Source: Nonomuraea muscovyensis (lineage in GTDB: Bacteria; Actinomycetota; Actinomycetes; Streptosporangiales; Streptosporangiaceae). Taken from it: a stretch of DNA of 64,000 bases. Positions 51,271 to 58,922 of the stretch are shown one piece after another. The translations under genes and the position numbers were made by a program. Every line of letters starts with the position of its first letter. Position 1 is the first letter of the stretch. A model generated the notes under the pieces. That model was given only the letters and a program-made list of their open reading frames with translations. It was not told the origin of the DNA and did no database searches. Where the stretch lies: positions 558,001 to 622,000 of the forward strand of contig NZ_JACHJB010000004.1 of the NCBI RefSeq assembly GCF_014207745.1, read 5' to 3'.

Positions 51271-52518
51271 GTGGGCGACCCAGACAACACCTTGCGGATC
51301 GCGCTGCTGTCGTACCGCAGCAAGCCGACCTGTGGAGGGCAGGGCGTCTACCTTCGCCATCTGAGCCGGGAACTCGTGGCCCTGGGCCACCACGTCGAGG
51401 TGTTCTCCGGCCCGCCGTACCCGGAGCTCGACGAGGGCGTGATCCTCAACGAGGTGCCGAGCCTCGACCTCTACCGCGACGAGGACCCGTTCCGCACCCC
51501 GAAGCTGAGCGAGTACCGCGACTGGATCGACCTGCTGGAGGTCGGCACCATGTGGACGGCCGGCTTCCCCGAGCCGCTGACGTTCACCCTGCGCGCCTAC
51601 CGCGAGCTGAAGAAGCGCGTCGGCGACTTCGACGTCGTCCAGGACAACCAGACCCTCGGCTACGGCCTGCTCGGCATCCAGAAGCTGTTCCCGGTGGTCG
51701 GCACCATCCACCACCCGATCAGCGTGGACCGCCGCATCGAGCTGGAGGCGGCGACGGGCGCCAAGAGGCTCACCATGCGCCGCTGGTACGGCTTCGTGAA
51801 GATGCAGGCCAAGGTCGCCCCCCGGCTCAGCCCGATCCTCACGGTCAGCGAGTCGTCGCTGGCCGACATCCACCGCGACTTCAACGTGCCCCAGGCCAAC
51901 ATGCGGCTGATCCCGCTCGGCGTGGACACCCGCTACTTCCACCCGCGGCCGGACAAGCCGCGCCGCAAGGGCTCCATCGTGGCCGTGGCCAGCGCCGACT
52001 CGCCGATGAAGGGCGTCGCCACGCTGCTGCGGGCCGTGGCCAAGCTGGCCACCGAGCGCGACGTGAACCTCACCGTCGTCAGCAAGCCCACCCCCGGCGG
52101 GCCGACCGAGCAGCTCGTCCAGGAGCTGTCGCTGGGCGAGCGGGTGCGGTTCGTGCACGGCATCTCCGACGACGAACTGGGCGAGCTGATCGCCACCTCC
52201 GAGATCTCCGTCGTGCCGTCGCTGTACGAGGGGTTCTCGCTGCCGGCCGTCGAGCACATGGCGTGCGCCACCCCGCTGGTCGCCAGCCGGACGGGCGCCC
52301 TGCCGGAGGTCGTCGGCGACGCCGCGATCCAGGTCGCGCCCGGCGACCCGGAGGAGCTGGCCGCGGTGCTGCGCCGGCTGCACGACTCGCCCGAGGAGCG
52401 CGAGCGCGTGGGCCGGGCGGGCTACGACCGCGTCATGGAACGCTTCACCTGGCACGTGGTCGCCAAGCGCACCGTCGAGGCCTACCGCGAGGCCATCGCC
52501 GCCCGGCGCGGCCGCTAG
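51271..52518 (+). CDS. Family-4 glycosyltransferase
   Basis: 415-aa retaining GT4/GT-B glycosyltransferase. N-terminal acceptor domain opens RIALLSYRSKPTCGGQGVYL with the Gly-rich loop near residue 20. C-terminal donor domain has LIPLGVDTRYFHPRPDKPRR near 215 and the EX7E motif EGFSLPAVEHMACATPLVAS near 325. GTG 51271 is preferred (AAGGGG 5 nt upstream). First of a three-gene operon with a methyltransferase and an alpha/alpha-toroid protein. Acceptor unknown; the neighbours suggest a lipid or isoprenoid-like acceptor. Confidence 0.85.
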   Translation: MGDPDNTLRIALLSYRSKPTCGGQGVYLRHLSRELVALGHHVEVFSGPPYPELDEGVILNEVPSLDLYRDEDPFRTPKLSEYRDWIDLLEVGTMWTAGFPEPLTFTLRAYRELKKRVGDFDVVQDNQTLGYGLLGIQKLFPVVGTIHHPISVDRRIELEAATGAKRLTMRRWYGFVKMQAKVAPRLSPILTVSESSLADIHRDFNVPQANMRLIPLGVDTRYFHPRPDKPRRKGSIVAVASADSPMKGVATLLRAVAKLATERDVNLTVVSKPTPGGPTEQLVQELSLGERVRFVHGISDDELGELIATSEISVVPSLYEGFSLPAVEHMACATPLVASRTGALPEVVGDAAIQVAPGDPEELAAVLRRLHDSPEERERVGRAGYDRVMERFTWHVVAKRTVEAYREAIAARRGR

Positions 52519-52583
52519 CCGGCCGCCGGACGACCGCCAGAGTCCGAAGAACACCCCGCCCGACCCTCAAGGAGACCGATCAA

Positions 52584-53300
52584 GTGCTGACGGTGGACTT
52601 CGCCCGGCTGCCCGTCGGACCCGGCGTTCGCGTGCTCGACCTGGGCTGCGGCGGCGGCCGGCACGCCTTCGAGGTGCTGCGCCGCGGCGCCGACGTGGTC
52701 GCCTTCGACATGGACCAGGCCGAGCTGGACGGCGTGGCCGCCATGTTCACGGCGATGGACAAGGCCGGCGAGGTCCCCGCCGGCGCGAGCGGCGAGACCG
52801 TCCAGGGCACGGCGCTGGACATGCCGTTCGAGGACGGCGCCTTCGACCGGGTGATCGCGGCCGAGGTGCTGGAGCACATCCCGGACGACATGGCCGCGAT
52901 GCGGGAGATCTACCGGGTGCTCAAGCCCGGCGGCACCGCCGCGGTCACGGTGCCGAGCTTCCTGCCGGAGCGGATCTGCTGGGCGCTCGACGAGGACTAC
53001 CACACCGCGCCGGGCGGGCACGTGCGCATCTACACGCTGGCCGAGCTGTCGGCCAAACTCAAGTCGACCGGCTTCGTGGTCGGCCCGCACCACCACGCCC
53101 ACGGCCTGCACGCGCCCTACTGGTGGATCAAGTGCGCCGTCGGCGTCAACAACGACGACCACCCGCTCGCCAAGGCCTACCACGAGCTGCTCGTGTGGGA
53201 CATCATGAAGCGCCCGGCCGCCACCCGCGTCGCCGAGGCGCTGCTCAACCCGCTCATCGGCAAGAGCGTGGTGCTGTACGTCAGGAAGCCCGCGGCGTGA
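52584..53300 (+). CDS. SAM-dependent methyltransferase
   Basis: 238-aa class I methyltransferase (UbiE/COQ5-like fold). SAM motif VRVLDLGCGGGRHAFEVL at residues 14-31, acidic loop VVAFDMDQAEL near 40, motif II FDRVIAAEVLEHIPDD near 85, and VLKPGGTAAVTVPSF near 115. GTG 52584 follows AAGGAGA at 8 nt. The stop overlaps the next gene start (GTGA), so the two are coupled. Probably methylates the glycan or lipid product of the operon; not demonstrable from sequence. Confidence 0.86.
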   Translation: MLTVDFARLPVGPGVRVLDLGCGGGRHAFEVLRRGADVVAFDMDQAELDGVAAMFTAMDKAGEVPAGASGETVQGTALDMPFEDGAFDRVIAAEVLEHIPDDMAAMREIYRVLKPGGTAAVTVPSFLPERICWALDEDYHTAPGGHVRIYTLAELSAKLKSTGFVVGPHHHAHGLHAPYWWIKCAVGVNNDDHPLAKAYHELLVWDIMKRPAATRVAEALLNPLIGKSVVLYVRKPAA

Positions 53301-54337
53301 TCGGCCGCGAGGAGGCCGTCCGCACGGCCTTGAGCATCGCGGCGATCCAGCAGGACGACGGCGGCGTGCCGTGGCCCGAGGGGCACGTCGACGCCTGGAA
53401 CCACGTCGAGTGCCTGATGGCCATGACGGTCGCCGGGCTGGCCGAGCCCGTGCGGCGTGGCTACGAGTGGCTGGCCAGGCACCAGCGCGACGACGGCTCC
53501 TGGCCGATGAAGGTGGCCGGCGGCGTGGCCGTCGAGCGGGGCGGCGAGTCCAACCACGCCGCCTACGTCGCGGCCGGGCTCTGGCACCACCACCTCGTGA
53601 CCGGCGACCAGGACACCACCGAACGGCACTGGCCGATGGTGAAGGCGGCCCTCGACTACGTGGTCGGGCTGCAGACCGGACGCGGTGAGATCGTCTGGGA
53701 GCGGGACGCGCGGGGCCGGGCGGCGGCGTACGCGCTGCTGACCGGCTGCTCGTCGATCCACCAGGGGCTGCGGTGCGGTGTGCTGCTGGCCGAGCACCTG
53801 GGTGACCCGCAGCCGCACTGGGAGCTGGCCGCCGACCGCCTGGCGCACGTGCTGGCGGCCCACCCGGAGGCGTTCGCCGACAAGAGCCGCTACTCGATGG
53901 ACTGGTACTACCCGGTGCTCGGCGGCGCGGTGCGCGGGACGCAGGCGTTCGAGCTGCTGGAGCGCGAGTGGGCGACGTTCGTCGTGCCGGGTCTGGGGAT
54001 CAGGTGCGTGTCGGACCAGCCGTGGGTGACCGGGGCGGAGACGTGCGAGCTGGTGCTGGCCCTCGACGCGCTCGGTGACCGTGAGCGCGCGGCGCGGCTG
54101 TTCGCCGACGCGCAGCACCTGCGGCACGAGGACGGCTCGTACTGGACGGGCTGGCAGTTCGCCAACGGCAGGCACTTCCCGCACGAGCGGTCCGGCTACA
54201 CGGCCGCGGCCGTCGTGCTGGCCGCCGACGCGCTGCAGGGCCTGTCGGGGGGCTCGGCGGTGTTCCGCGACATCTGCGCGCCGTCCGTCTCTCCCTCCGA
54301 CCCCGGCCTGTGCGGCTGCACCCCGGCCCGCGCCTGA
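53297..54337 (+). CDS. Prenyltransferase/squalene-cyclase-like toroid protein
   Basis: 346-aa all-helical protein with repeats of the prenyltransferase/terpene-cyclase alpha/alpha-toroid: IAAIQQDDGGVPWPEGHVDA near residue 14, WLARHQRDDGSWPMKV near 58, and AQHLRHEDGSYWTGWQF near 280, each a Q-x-x-D-G-x-W type motif. No DxDD cyclase acid motif is visible, so it is unlikely to be a normal squalene-hopene cyclase. Two closely spaced Cys (CGCTPA) end the protein. GTG 53297 overlaps the methyltransferase stop. Role in the cluster unknown. Confidence 0.75.
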   Translation: MIGREEAVRTALSIAAIQQDDGGVPWPEGHVDAWNHVECLMAMTVAGLAEPVRRGYEWLARHQRDDGSWPMKVAGGVAVERGGESNHAAYVAAGLWHHHLVTGDQDTTERHWPMVKAALDYVVGLQTGRGEIVWERDARGRAAAYALLTGCSSIHQGLRCGVLLAEHLGDPQPHWELAADRLAHVLAAHPEAFADKSRYSMDWYYPVLGGAVRGTQAFELLEREWATFVVPGLGIRCVSDQPWVTGAETCELVLALDALGDRERAARLFADAQHLRHEDGSYWTGWQFANGRHFPHERSGYTAAAVVLAADALQGLSGGSAVFRDICAPSVSPSDPGLCGCTPARA

Positions 54338-54427
54338 CCCGCCGCGCGCAAGCGGTTTTGCGGCTTCTTTGCCGGGGAGGGCGGAGCGGCTCCCCCGCGG
54401 GCGTCTGAGCGGTCACTAGCTTCGAGG

Positions 54428-55453
54428 ATGGCCGTACGGGGCGTCTTCGGGGGAAGCGTGGGCGACACGGGCACATCATCGTACGTTGACCGGGTACGCC
54501 GGTCGGGTGGACCGGCCCGCGGGTGGCGCAGGCTGCTGGCGCGGGACCCGGGTGAGGCGGATCTGGCGCGGCGCAGGTTCCGCCTCGGGCCCGGCCCGGC
54601 GCAGGCGGCCTTCGAGACCGCCGAACGGGCGTACGTGTCCGGCTTCAACGCCGCGCTCACCGGCGGGCCGGACGCGATCGACGCGATCGACGCGATGCCG
54701 CCGGAGCGTCAGCCGTTCGCCTACGAGGGCACGGGGGCCGCGTGCACCGTGCTCGACCTGCTCACCCTGGCCCGGGGCCGCCGCCTGCGCGAGCTGCTCG
54801 ACGGTCCCGCCGGCCGCCACTCCCACGCCGTCCATCTGGGGGCGGGCCGCGGGTACGCGCTGCTACGGCTGCGCCCGGTGCGCGGCGCCGGGCGGGCCCA
54901 CCCGCTGCTGCGGTGGCTGGCCGTCGACGGGTACGGGTTCCAGCGGAGCCTCGACGGGACCGACCGGATGGTGGGCGAGCGGACCATGCCCGACCTGCTG
55001 ACCCGGGCCCACTGCGCGACCTTCGACCAGGGCCTGGGGCGCCTGCTGTGGTACCACGACGGCGCCTGCCCCGACGGCGTGGCCGCCGCGATCGCCGGCT
55101 ACCCGGCGGGCAGGCGGGCCGACCTGTGGAGCGGGGTGGGCTTCGCGGCCACGCACACCGGCGGGGCCGAGCCGGACGAGCTGGCGCGGCTGGCCGAGCA
55201 CGCGGGGGCCGAGGGGTTCCGGGCCCACCTGGCGCAGGGGTGCGCGTTCGCCGCCGCCGCCCGCGTCCAGGCCGGACCGCTGCCCGGTCAGGTGGCGCGG
55301 GCCGTGCCGGTGCTGGCCGGGGCGACGGCCGACGAGGCGGCCTCCTGGGCGGACCGGGCACTGCTGGCGCTCGGGCACGACCCGCACACCCACGACGACT
55401 TCCTCACCTGGCAGGCCGACACCCGGCGGTCCTGGTCGCGCCGCGGCCGCTGA
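54428..55453 (+). CDS. DUF1702-family protein
   Basis: 341-aa protein that I recognise as DUF1702: FAYEGTGAACTVLDLLTLAR near residue 97, HAVHLGAGRGYALLRL near 137, FDQGLGRLLWYHDGACPDGV near 198, and DLWSGVGFAATHTGG near 233. DUF1702 proteins accompany enediyne and some other natural-product loci, but no polyketide synthase is in this window. ATG 54428 has no ribosome-binding site and lies 6 nt after TAGCTT, so the message may be leaderless. Function unknown. Confidence 0.7.
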   Translation: MAVRGVFGGSVGDTGTSSYVDRVRRSGGPARGWRRLLARDPGEADLARRRFRLGPGPAQAAFETAERAYVSGFNAALTGGPDAIDAIDAMPPERQPFAYEGTGAACTVLDLLTLARGRRLRELLDGPAGRHSHAVHLGAGRGYALLRLRPVRGAGRAHPLLRWLAVDGYGFQRSLDGTDRMVGERTMPDLLTRAHCATFDQGLGRLLWYHDGACPDGVAAAIAGYPAGRRADLWSGVGFAATHTGGAEPDELARLAEHAGAEGFRAHLAQGCAFAAAARVQAGPLPGQVARAVPVLAGATADEAASWADRALLALGHDPHTHDDFLTWQADTRRSWSRRGR

Positions 55454-55475
55454 CCGAGTGTCTCCTGCCGTCTCC

Positions 55476-55481
55476 TATGAT
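55476..55481 (+). promoter_or_regulatory. -10 element for leaderless sigJ-like gene
   Basis: TATGAT ends 6 nt before GTG 55488, the spacing expected when transcription begins at the start codon. No Shine-Dalgarno is present there. No clear -35 was seen. Confidence 0.5.
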
Positions 55482-55487
55482 CGGCCG

Positions 55488-56369
55488 GTGGCGACGAACC
55501 GGGACGTGACCGTCGAGTTCGAACAGCAGCGGTCGCGGCTGTTCGCGCTGGCCTACCGGCTGCTCGGCTCCGCGGGCGAGGCCGAGGACGCGGTGCAGGA
55601 CGCCTACCTGCGCTGGCACGCCGCCGACCACTCCGCGATCGCCACCCCGGCCGCGTGGCTGACCAAGGTCCTGACGAACCTCTGCCTCAACCGGCTCGCC
55701 TCGGCACGGGCCCGGCGCGAGGCGTACGTGGGCATGTGGCTGCCCGAACCGGTGCCCACGGGCGACGGCGCGCTCGGCCCGATGGAGACGGCCGAGCAGC
55801 GCGAATCCGTCTCGATGGCGGTGCTGGTGATGCTGGAACGGCTGACCCCGGCCGAGCGGGGGGTGTTCGTGCTGCGCGAGGCGTTCGGCTACGGCCACCG
55901 GGAGATCGCGGAGGTCCTGGACATCACCGAGGCCGGCTCCCAGCAGCTCTACCGGCGGGCCCGCGCCCACCTCGACGCGAGACGCACCCGGTTCGAGGTG
56001 TCCGGCGAGCACGCGCACCGGGTCGCCGAGCGCTTCCTCGCCGCTGCCCGCGCCGGTGACCTCGCGGGGCTGGAGCGCCTGCTGACCGCCGACGTGGTGT
56101 CGTGGGCCGACGGTGGCGGCAGGTCCGCGGCGGCCCGCAACCCGGTCCGGGGCGCCGCCCGGGTCGCCCGCTACCTGGCCGGCCTGGCTTTCCGGCAGGA
56201 GCCTGGCACGGAGATCGTCGTCACCGAGGTCAACGGCCTGCCCGGCCTGGTGGGGAGCGCCGGCGGGCGCGTGTACGGAGTGATGGCGCTGGAGGTGACC
56301 GGCGACCGGGTCAGCGCGGTGCGCATCGTGGTGAACCCAGACAAGCTCACCCGCTTCCAGCAGGTGTGA
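55488..56369 (+). CDS. SigJ-type ECF sigma factor
   Basis: 293-aa sigma factor. Region 2 FEQQRSRLFALAYRLLGSAG with AEDAVQDAYLRW (residues 10-45). Region 4 LERLTPAERGVFVLREAFGY then EIAEVLDITEAGSQQLYRRA (about 115-170). A SnoaL-like domain (about 180-290; HRVAERFLAAARAGDLAGLE) replaces an anti-sigma partner. GTG 55488 is preferred for its leaderless promoter; an in-frame GTG at 55458 lies upstream. The flavoprotein gene follows at 61 bp and may be its target, a frequent pairing for this group. Confidence 0.86.
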   Translation: MATNRDVTVEFEQQRSRLFALAYRLLGSAGEAEDAVQDAYLRWHAADHSAIATPAAWLTKVLTNLCLNRLASARARREAYVGMWLPEPVPTGDGALGPMETAEQRESVSMAVLVMLERLTPAERGVFVLREAFGYGHREIAEVLDITEAGSQQLYRRARAHLDARRTRFEVSGEHAHRVAERFLAAARAGDLAGLERLLTADVVSWADGGGRSAAARNPVRGAARVARYLAGLAFRQEPGTEIVVTEVNGLPGLVGSAGGRVYGVMALEVTGDRVSAVRIVVNPDKLTRFQQV

Positions 56370-56430
56370 TCGAGCTCACGCCGCACCCTTGTCAGGATTC
56401 GCCGGCCTCGCCGGTTCAGGAGGTGACTCC

Positions 56431-57639
56431 ATGACCGGAAGGGGACGTACAGTGACCCACCATATCGTGATCATCGGCGCCGGATACGCGGGCCTCATGG
56501 CGGCCAACCGGCTGACCCGCCGCCTCTCCCCCGGCCGGGCCCGGGTGACGCTGATCAACGACGGCGCGACCTTCGTGGAGCGCGTGCGGCTGCACCAGGT
56601 GGCGGCCGGACACGCCGTACCGGGGGCCGCCGTGCCCGACCTCCTGCGGGGTGCCGGGTTCGTCCAGGGCAGGGTGACCGGCATCGCGCCCGATCGTCGC
56701 GAACTGCGTCTCGGCTCCACGACCATGACCTACGACACGCTCGTGTACGCGGCGGGCAGCGTCGCCGGTCTGGAGGGGGCGGCCGAGCACGCCCTCACGG
56801 TGTCCGGCGCCGACGACACCGGCCGGCTGCGGGACCGGGTGTCGCGGCTCGGAGCCGGTGGCGTGCTCGCCGTGGTGGGCGCGGGACCGACCGGCATCGA
56901 GGTCGCCACCGAGCTGGCCGAGCGCCACCCGGGGCTGCGGGTGCGGCTGCTGACGGGCGAGGAGCCAGGCGTCCGGTGGTCGCCCCGCGCCCGCGCGCAC
57001 CTGCGACGGGTCTTCGACCGGCTGGGCGTCGAGGTGGTGACCGGGGCGAAGGTCGTCGAGGCGGACGCCTCGGGCGCCCGGTTGGCCGACGGCCGGTTCG
57101 TCTGCTCCGACGCGGTGGTGTGGACGACCGGGTTCCGGGTGCCCGCGCTGGCCCGCGAGGCGGGACTCGCCGTTGACGGCCACGGCCGCGTCCTGGTGGA
57201 CGAGACCGCGCGCTCGATCTCCCATCCGGACGTCTACGCGATCGGGGACGCGGCGGCGGTGCGCGGCCCGGGCGGGCGAGAGTTGCGCATGGCGTGCGCG
57301 ACCGCGCTCCCCGTCGCGGGCCAGGCGGCCGACGCGATCGTCGCCCGCCTCGGCGGGCGCGAGCCCGCTCCCCTGCGGTTCGCGTACGTGGTCCAGTGCG
57401 TGAGCCTCGGACGGCACGACGGCCTGATCCAGTTCGTCCACACCGACGACCGGCCGCGCGCGGTGACGCTGACGGGCCGGCCCGCCGCGCTGGTCAAGGA
57501 GCTCGTGGTGCGCGGCGCGTTCGGGTTCGCCCGCCGGGGGGTGTTCCCTCAGCTGCCGGGCGCCACCCGTTCGAGCACCCGCAGCGAGCCCTCGGCCGCC
57601 ACCTCGGCGAACGCGCCCGAGGCCAGCGCCCGCAGGTAG
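56431..57639 (+). CDS. NAD(P)/FAD-dependent oxidoreductase, NDH-2-like
   Basis: 402-aa two-dinucleotide-binding flavoprotein. FAD site HIVIIGAGYAGLMAANRL (residues 9-26), NAD(P) site VLAVVGAGPTGIEVATELAE near 148, and FAD ribityl motif HPDVYAIGDAAAVRG near 268. AGGAGGTGA, a full anti-16S match, lies 4 nt before ATG 56431, predicting strong translation. The last 30 codons overlap the convergent methyltransferase gene by 91 bp and are Ser/Ala-rich, so the natural end may have been lost and extended. Electron acceptor unknown. Confidence 0.85.
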   Translation: MTGRGRTVTHHIVIIGAGYAGLMAANRLTRRLSPGRARVTLINDGATFVERVRLHQVAAGHAVPGAAVPDLLRGAGFVQGRVTGIAPDRRELRLGSTTMTYDTLVYAAGSVAGLEGAAEHALTVSGADDTGRLRDRVSRLGAGGVLAVVGAGPTGIEVATELAERHPGLRVRLLTGEEPGVRWSPRARAHLRRVFDRLGVEVVTGAKVVEADASGARLADGRFVCSDAVVWTTGFRVPALAREAGLAVDGHGRVLVDETARSISHPDVYAIGDAAAVRGPGGRELRMACATALPVAGQAADAIVARLGGREPAPLRFAYVVQCVSLGRHDGLIQFVHTDDRPRAVTLTGRPAALVKELVVRGAFGFARRGVFPQLPGATRSSTRSEPSAATSANAPEASARR

Positions 57640-58184
57640 ACCCGGTAGGGCGCCTGCCCACCGTCGGCCGGGTCGGGGTAGATGTCGTGGAACACCAGCG
57701 CGCCGCCCGGCATCACGTGCGGCGCCCAGCCCTCGTAGTCGCGCGTCACCGGTTCCTCCGAGTGGCCGCCGTCGATGAACAGCATGGCCAGCGGCGTGTT
57801 CCACAGCCGGGCCACCCGCTCGGAACCGCCGACGACGGCGACGACCTCGTCCTCCAGCCCGGCGGCGGCGATCGTGGCGCGGAACACCGGCAGCGAGTCC
57901 ATCCGGCCGGTGGCCGGGTCCACCAGAGACGGGTCGTGGTGCGGCCAGCCCGGCTGGATCTCCTCCGAGCCGCGGTGGTGGTCCACGGTGACGACCACCG
58001 AACCCGCCTGCCGGGCGGCCGCGCCCAGGTAGATGGCCGACTTGCCGCAGTACGTACCGATCTCGCAGATCGGGCCCCGCCCGCCGTAGCGGAGGGCCGT
58101 CTCGAACAGGGCGAGTCCCTCCTTCGGCGGCATGAAGCCCTTGGCGTCCTCGGCGGCGGCCAGCAGGTCGGGCGGCATCGTCAT
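57549..58184 (-). CDS. Class I SAM methyltransferase, TylF/CmcI-like
   Basis: 211-aa methyltransferase-fold protein. GPICEIGTYCGKSAIYLGAA near residue 40 is the SAM loop, VVVTVDHHRGSEEIQPGW near 65, LAMLFIDGGHSEEPVTRDYE near 135, and GGALVFHDIYPDPADGGQAP near 160 (acidic/His metal-type residues as in metal-dependent O-methyltransferases). ATG 58184 lacks a ribosome-binding site. It faces away from the ferredoxin operon and shares the KstR-type site at 58241. Substrate unknown. Confidence 0.82.
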   Translation of the reverse strand: MTMPPDLLAAAEDAKGFMPPKEGLALFETALRYGGRGPICEIGTYCGKSAIYLGAAARQAGSVVVTVDHHRGSEEIQPGWPHHDPSLVDPATGRMDSLPVFRATIAAAGLEDEVVAVVGGSERVARLWNTPLAMLFIDGGHSEEPVTRDYEGWAPHVMPGGALVFHDIYPDPADGGQAPYRVYLRALASGAFAEVAAEGSLRVLERVAPGS

Positions 58185-58240
58185 AGGCCAGACCCTAACC
58201 GAACCGAACAACATTCCGGCGACCTCTTGCCCCGGCAATC

Positions 58241-58254
58241 TGCAACCTGTTCTA
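58241..58254. promoter_or_regulatory. KstR box before ferredoxin operon
   Basis: TGCAACCTGTTCTA matches TnnAACnnGTTnnA at all fixed positions. It overlaps a possible -10 (TCTACT, 58251-58256) whose -35 would be TTGCCC (58227-58232). Transcription would start at or near GTG 58264. Confidence 0.65.
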
Positions 58255-58263
58255 CTTGGCAGC

Positions 58264-58716
58264 GTGAATCAGCGCGCTCGCATCGCGATGTCCGACGACG
58301 ACGTGACCGCCCTCCTCCAGGAGGCACGCAAGCTGCAGCTGGCCACCATCAACCCCGACGGCACCCCTCACCTCGTCACCATGTTCTACGGGCTGGACGA
58401 GGGCCGCGTCACCTTCTGGACGTACGCCAAGGCGCAGAAGACCCGCAACCTGGAGCGCGACCCGCGCGTGACGTGCCTCATCGAGGCCGGCGACGACTAC
58501 GCCGAACTGCGCGGCATCATGGTGTACGGCACCGCCAAACGGGTGGACGAGCCCGAGCACGTCATGGCCGTCGGCATGCAGGTGGCCCGCCGGATGACCC
58601 CCGGCGTGCCCGACGACCTCCTGCTGCCCTACGTCGAGCAGACCGGGCGAAAACGCGTCGCGTTCATCGTCGAGCCCACCAAAGTGGTGTCATGGGACCA
58701 CAGGAGGCTCACATGA
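58264..58716 (+). CDS. PPOX-class (F420/FMN) split-barrel protein
   Basis: 150-aa pyridoxamine-5'-phosphate-oxidase-like split barrel. LQLATINPDGTPHLVTMFYG near residue 23, TFWTYAKAQKTRNLERDPRV near 55 and VYGTAKRVDEPEH near 92. Actinobacterial relatives bind F420 or FMN and reduce small molecules. GTG 58264 gives the N-terminus NQRARIAMSDDDV usual in this group and suits a leaderless message; ATG 58288 is the alternative. Coupled to the ferredoxin by an ATGA overlap. Its placement under a KstR box suggests a redox step in steroid breakdown; inferred. Confidence 0.78.
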   Translation: MNQRARIAMSDDDVTALLQEARKLQLATINPDGTPHLVTMFYGLDEGRVTFWTYAKAQKTRNLERDPRVTCLIEAGDDYAELRGIMVYGTAKRVDEPEHVMAVGMQVARRMTPGVPDDLLLPYVEQTGRKRVAFIVEPTKVVSWDHRRLT

Positions 58717-58904
58717 AGATCAAAGTTGACTATCTTGTCTGCGAGGCCAACGCCGTGTGCATGGGACTCGCGCCCGAGGTGTTCGACGTGGACGACGAGG
58801 ACCAGCTCCACGTCCTGCTGCCCGAACCACCGCCCGAGATGGAGGACCGCGTCCGACACGCGGTCCGATCGTGCCCCAAAGCCGCCCTCTCCCTAGAGGA
58901 ATAG
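58713..58904 (+). CDS. fdxD: FdxD-like 3Fe-4S ferredoxin
   Basis: 63-aa ferredoxin of the P450-partner type. Cluster ligands: Cys10 and Cys16 in CEANAVCMGLAPEVFDVDDE and Cys54 in SCPKAALSL, consistent with one 3Fe-4S cluster. The sequence closely resembles M. tuberculosis FdxD (Rv3503c), a KstR-regulated gene. ATG 58713 overlaps the PPOX stop by 4 nt, behind GGAGG. It may pass electrons to the CYP125/142-like P450 at 38889, which has no ferredoxin of its own nearby, or to P450s outside the window. Confidence 0.87.
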   Translation: MKIKVDYLVCEANAVCMGLAPEVFDVDDEDQLHVLLPEPPPEMEDRVRHAVRSCPKAALSLEE

Positions 58905-58922
58905 CCGGAGGAGGTCCCCCCT

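Noticed and set aside
54349..54364. Possible terminator hairpin CGCAA/TTGCG after the toroid gene
   Set aside because: Stem of only 5 bp with no U-tract; too weak to call.
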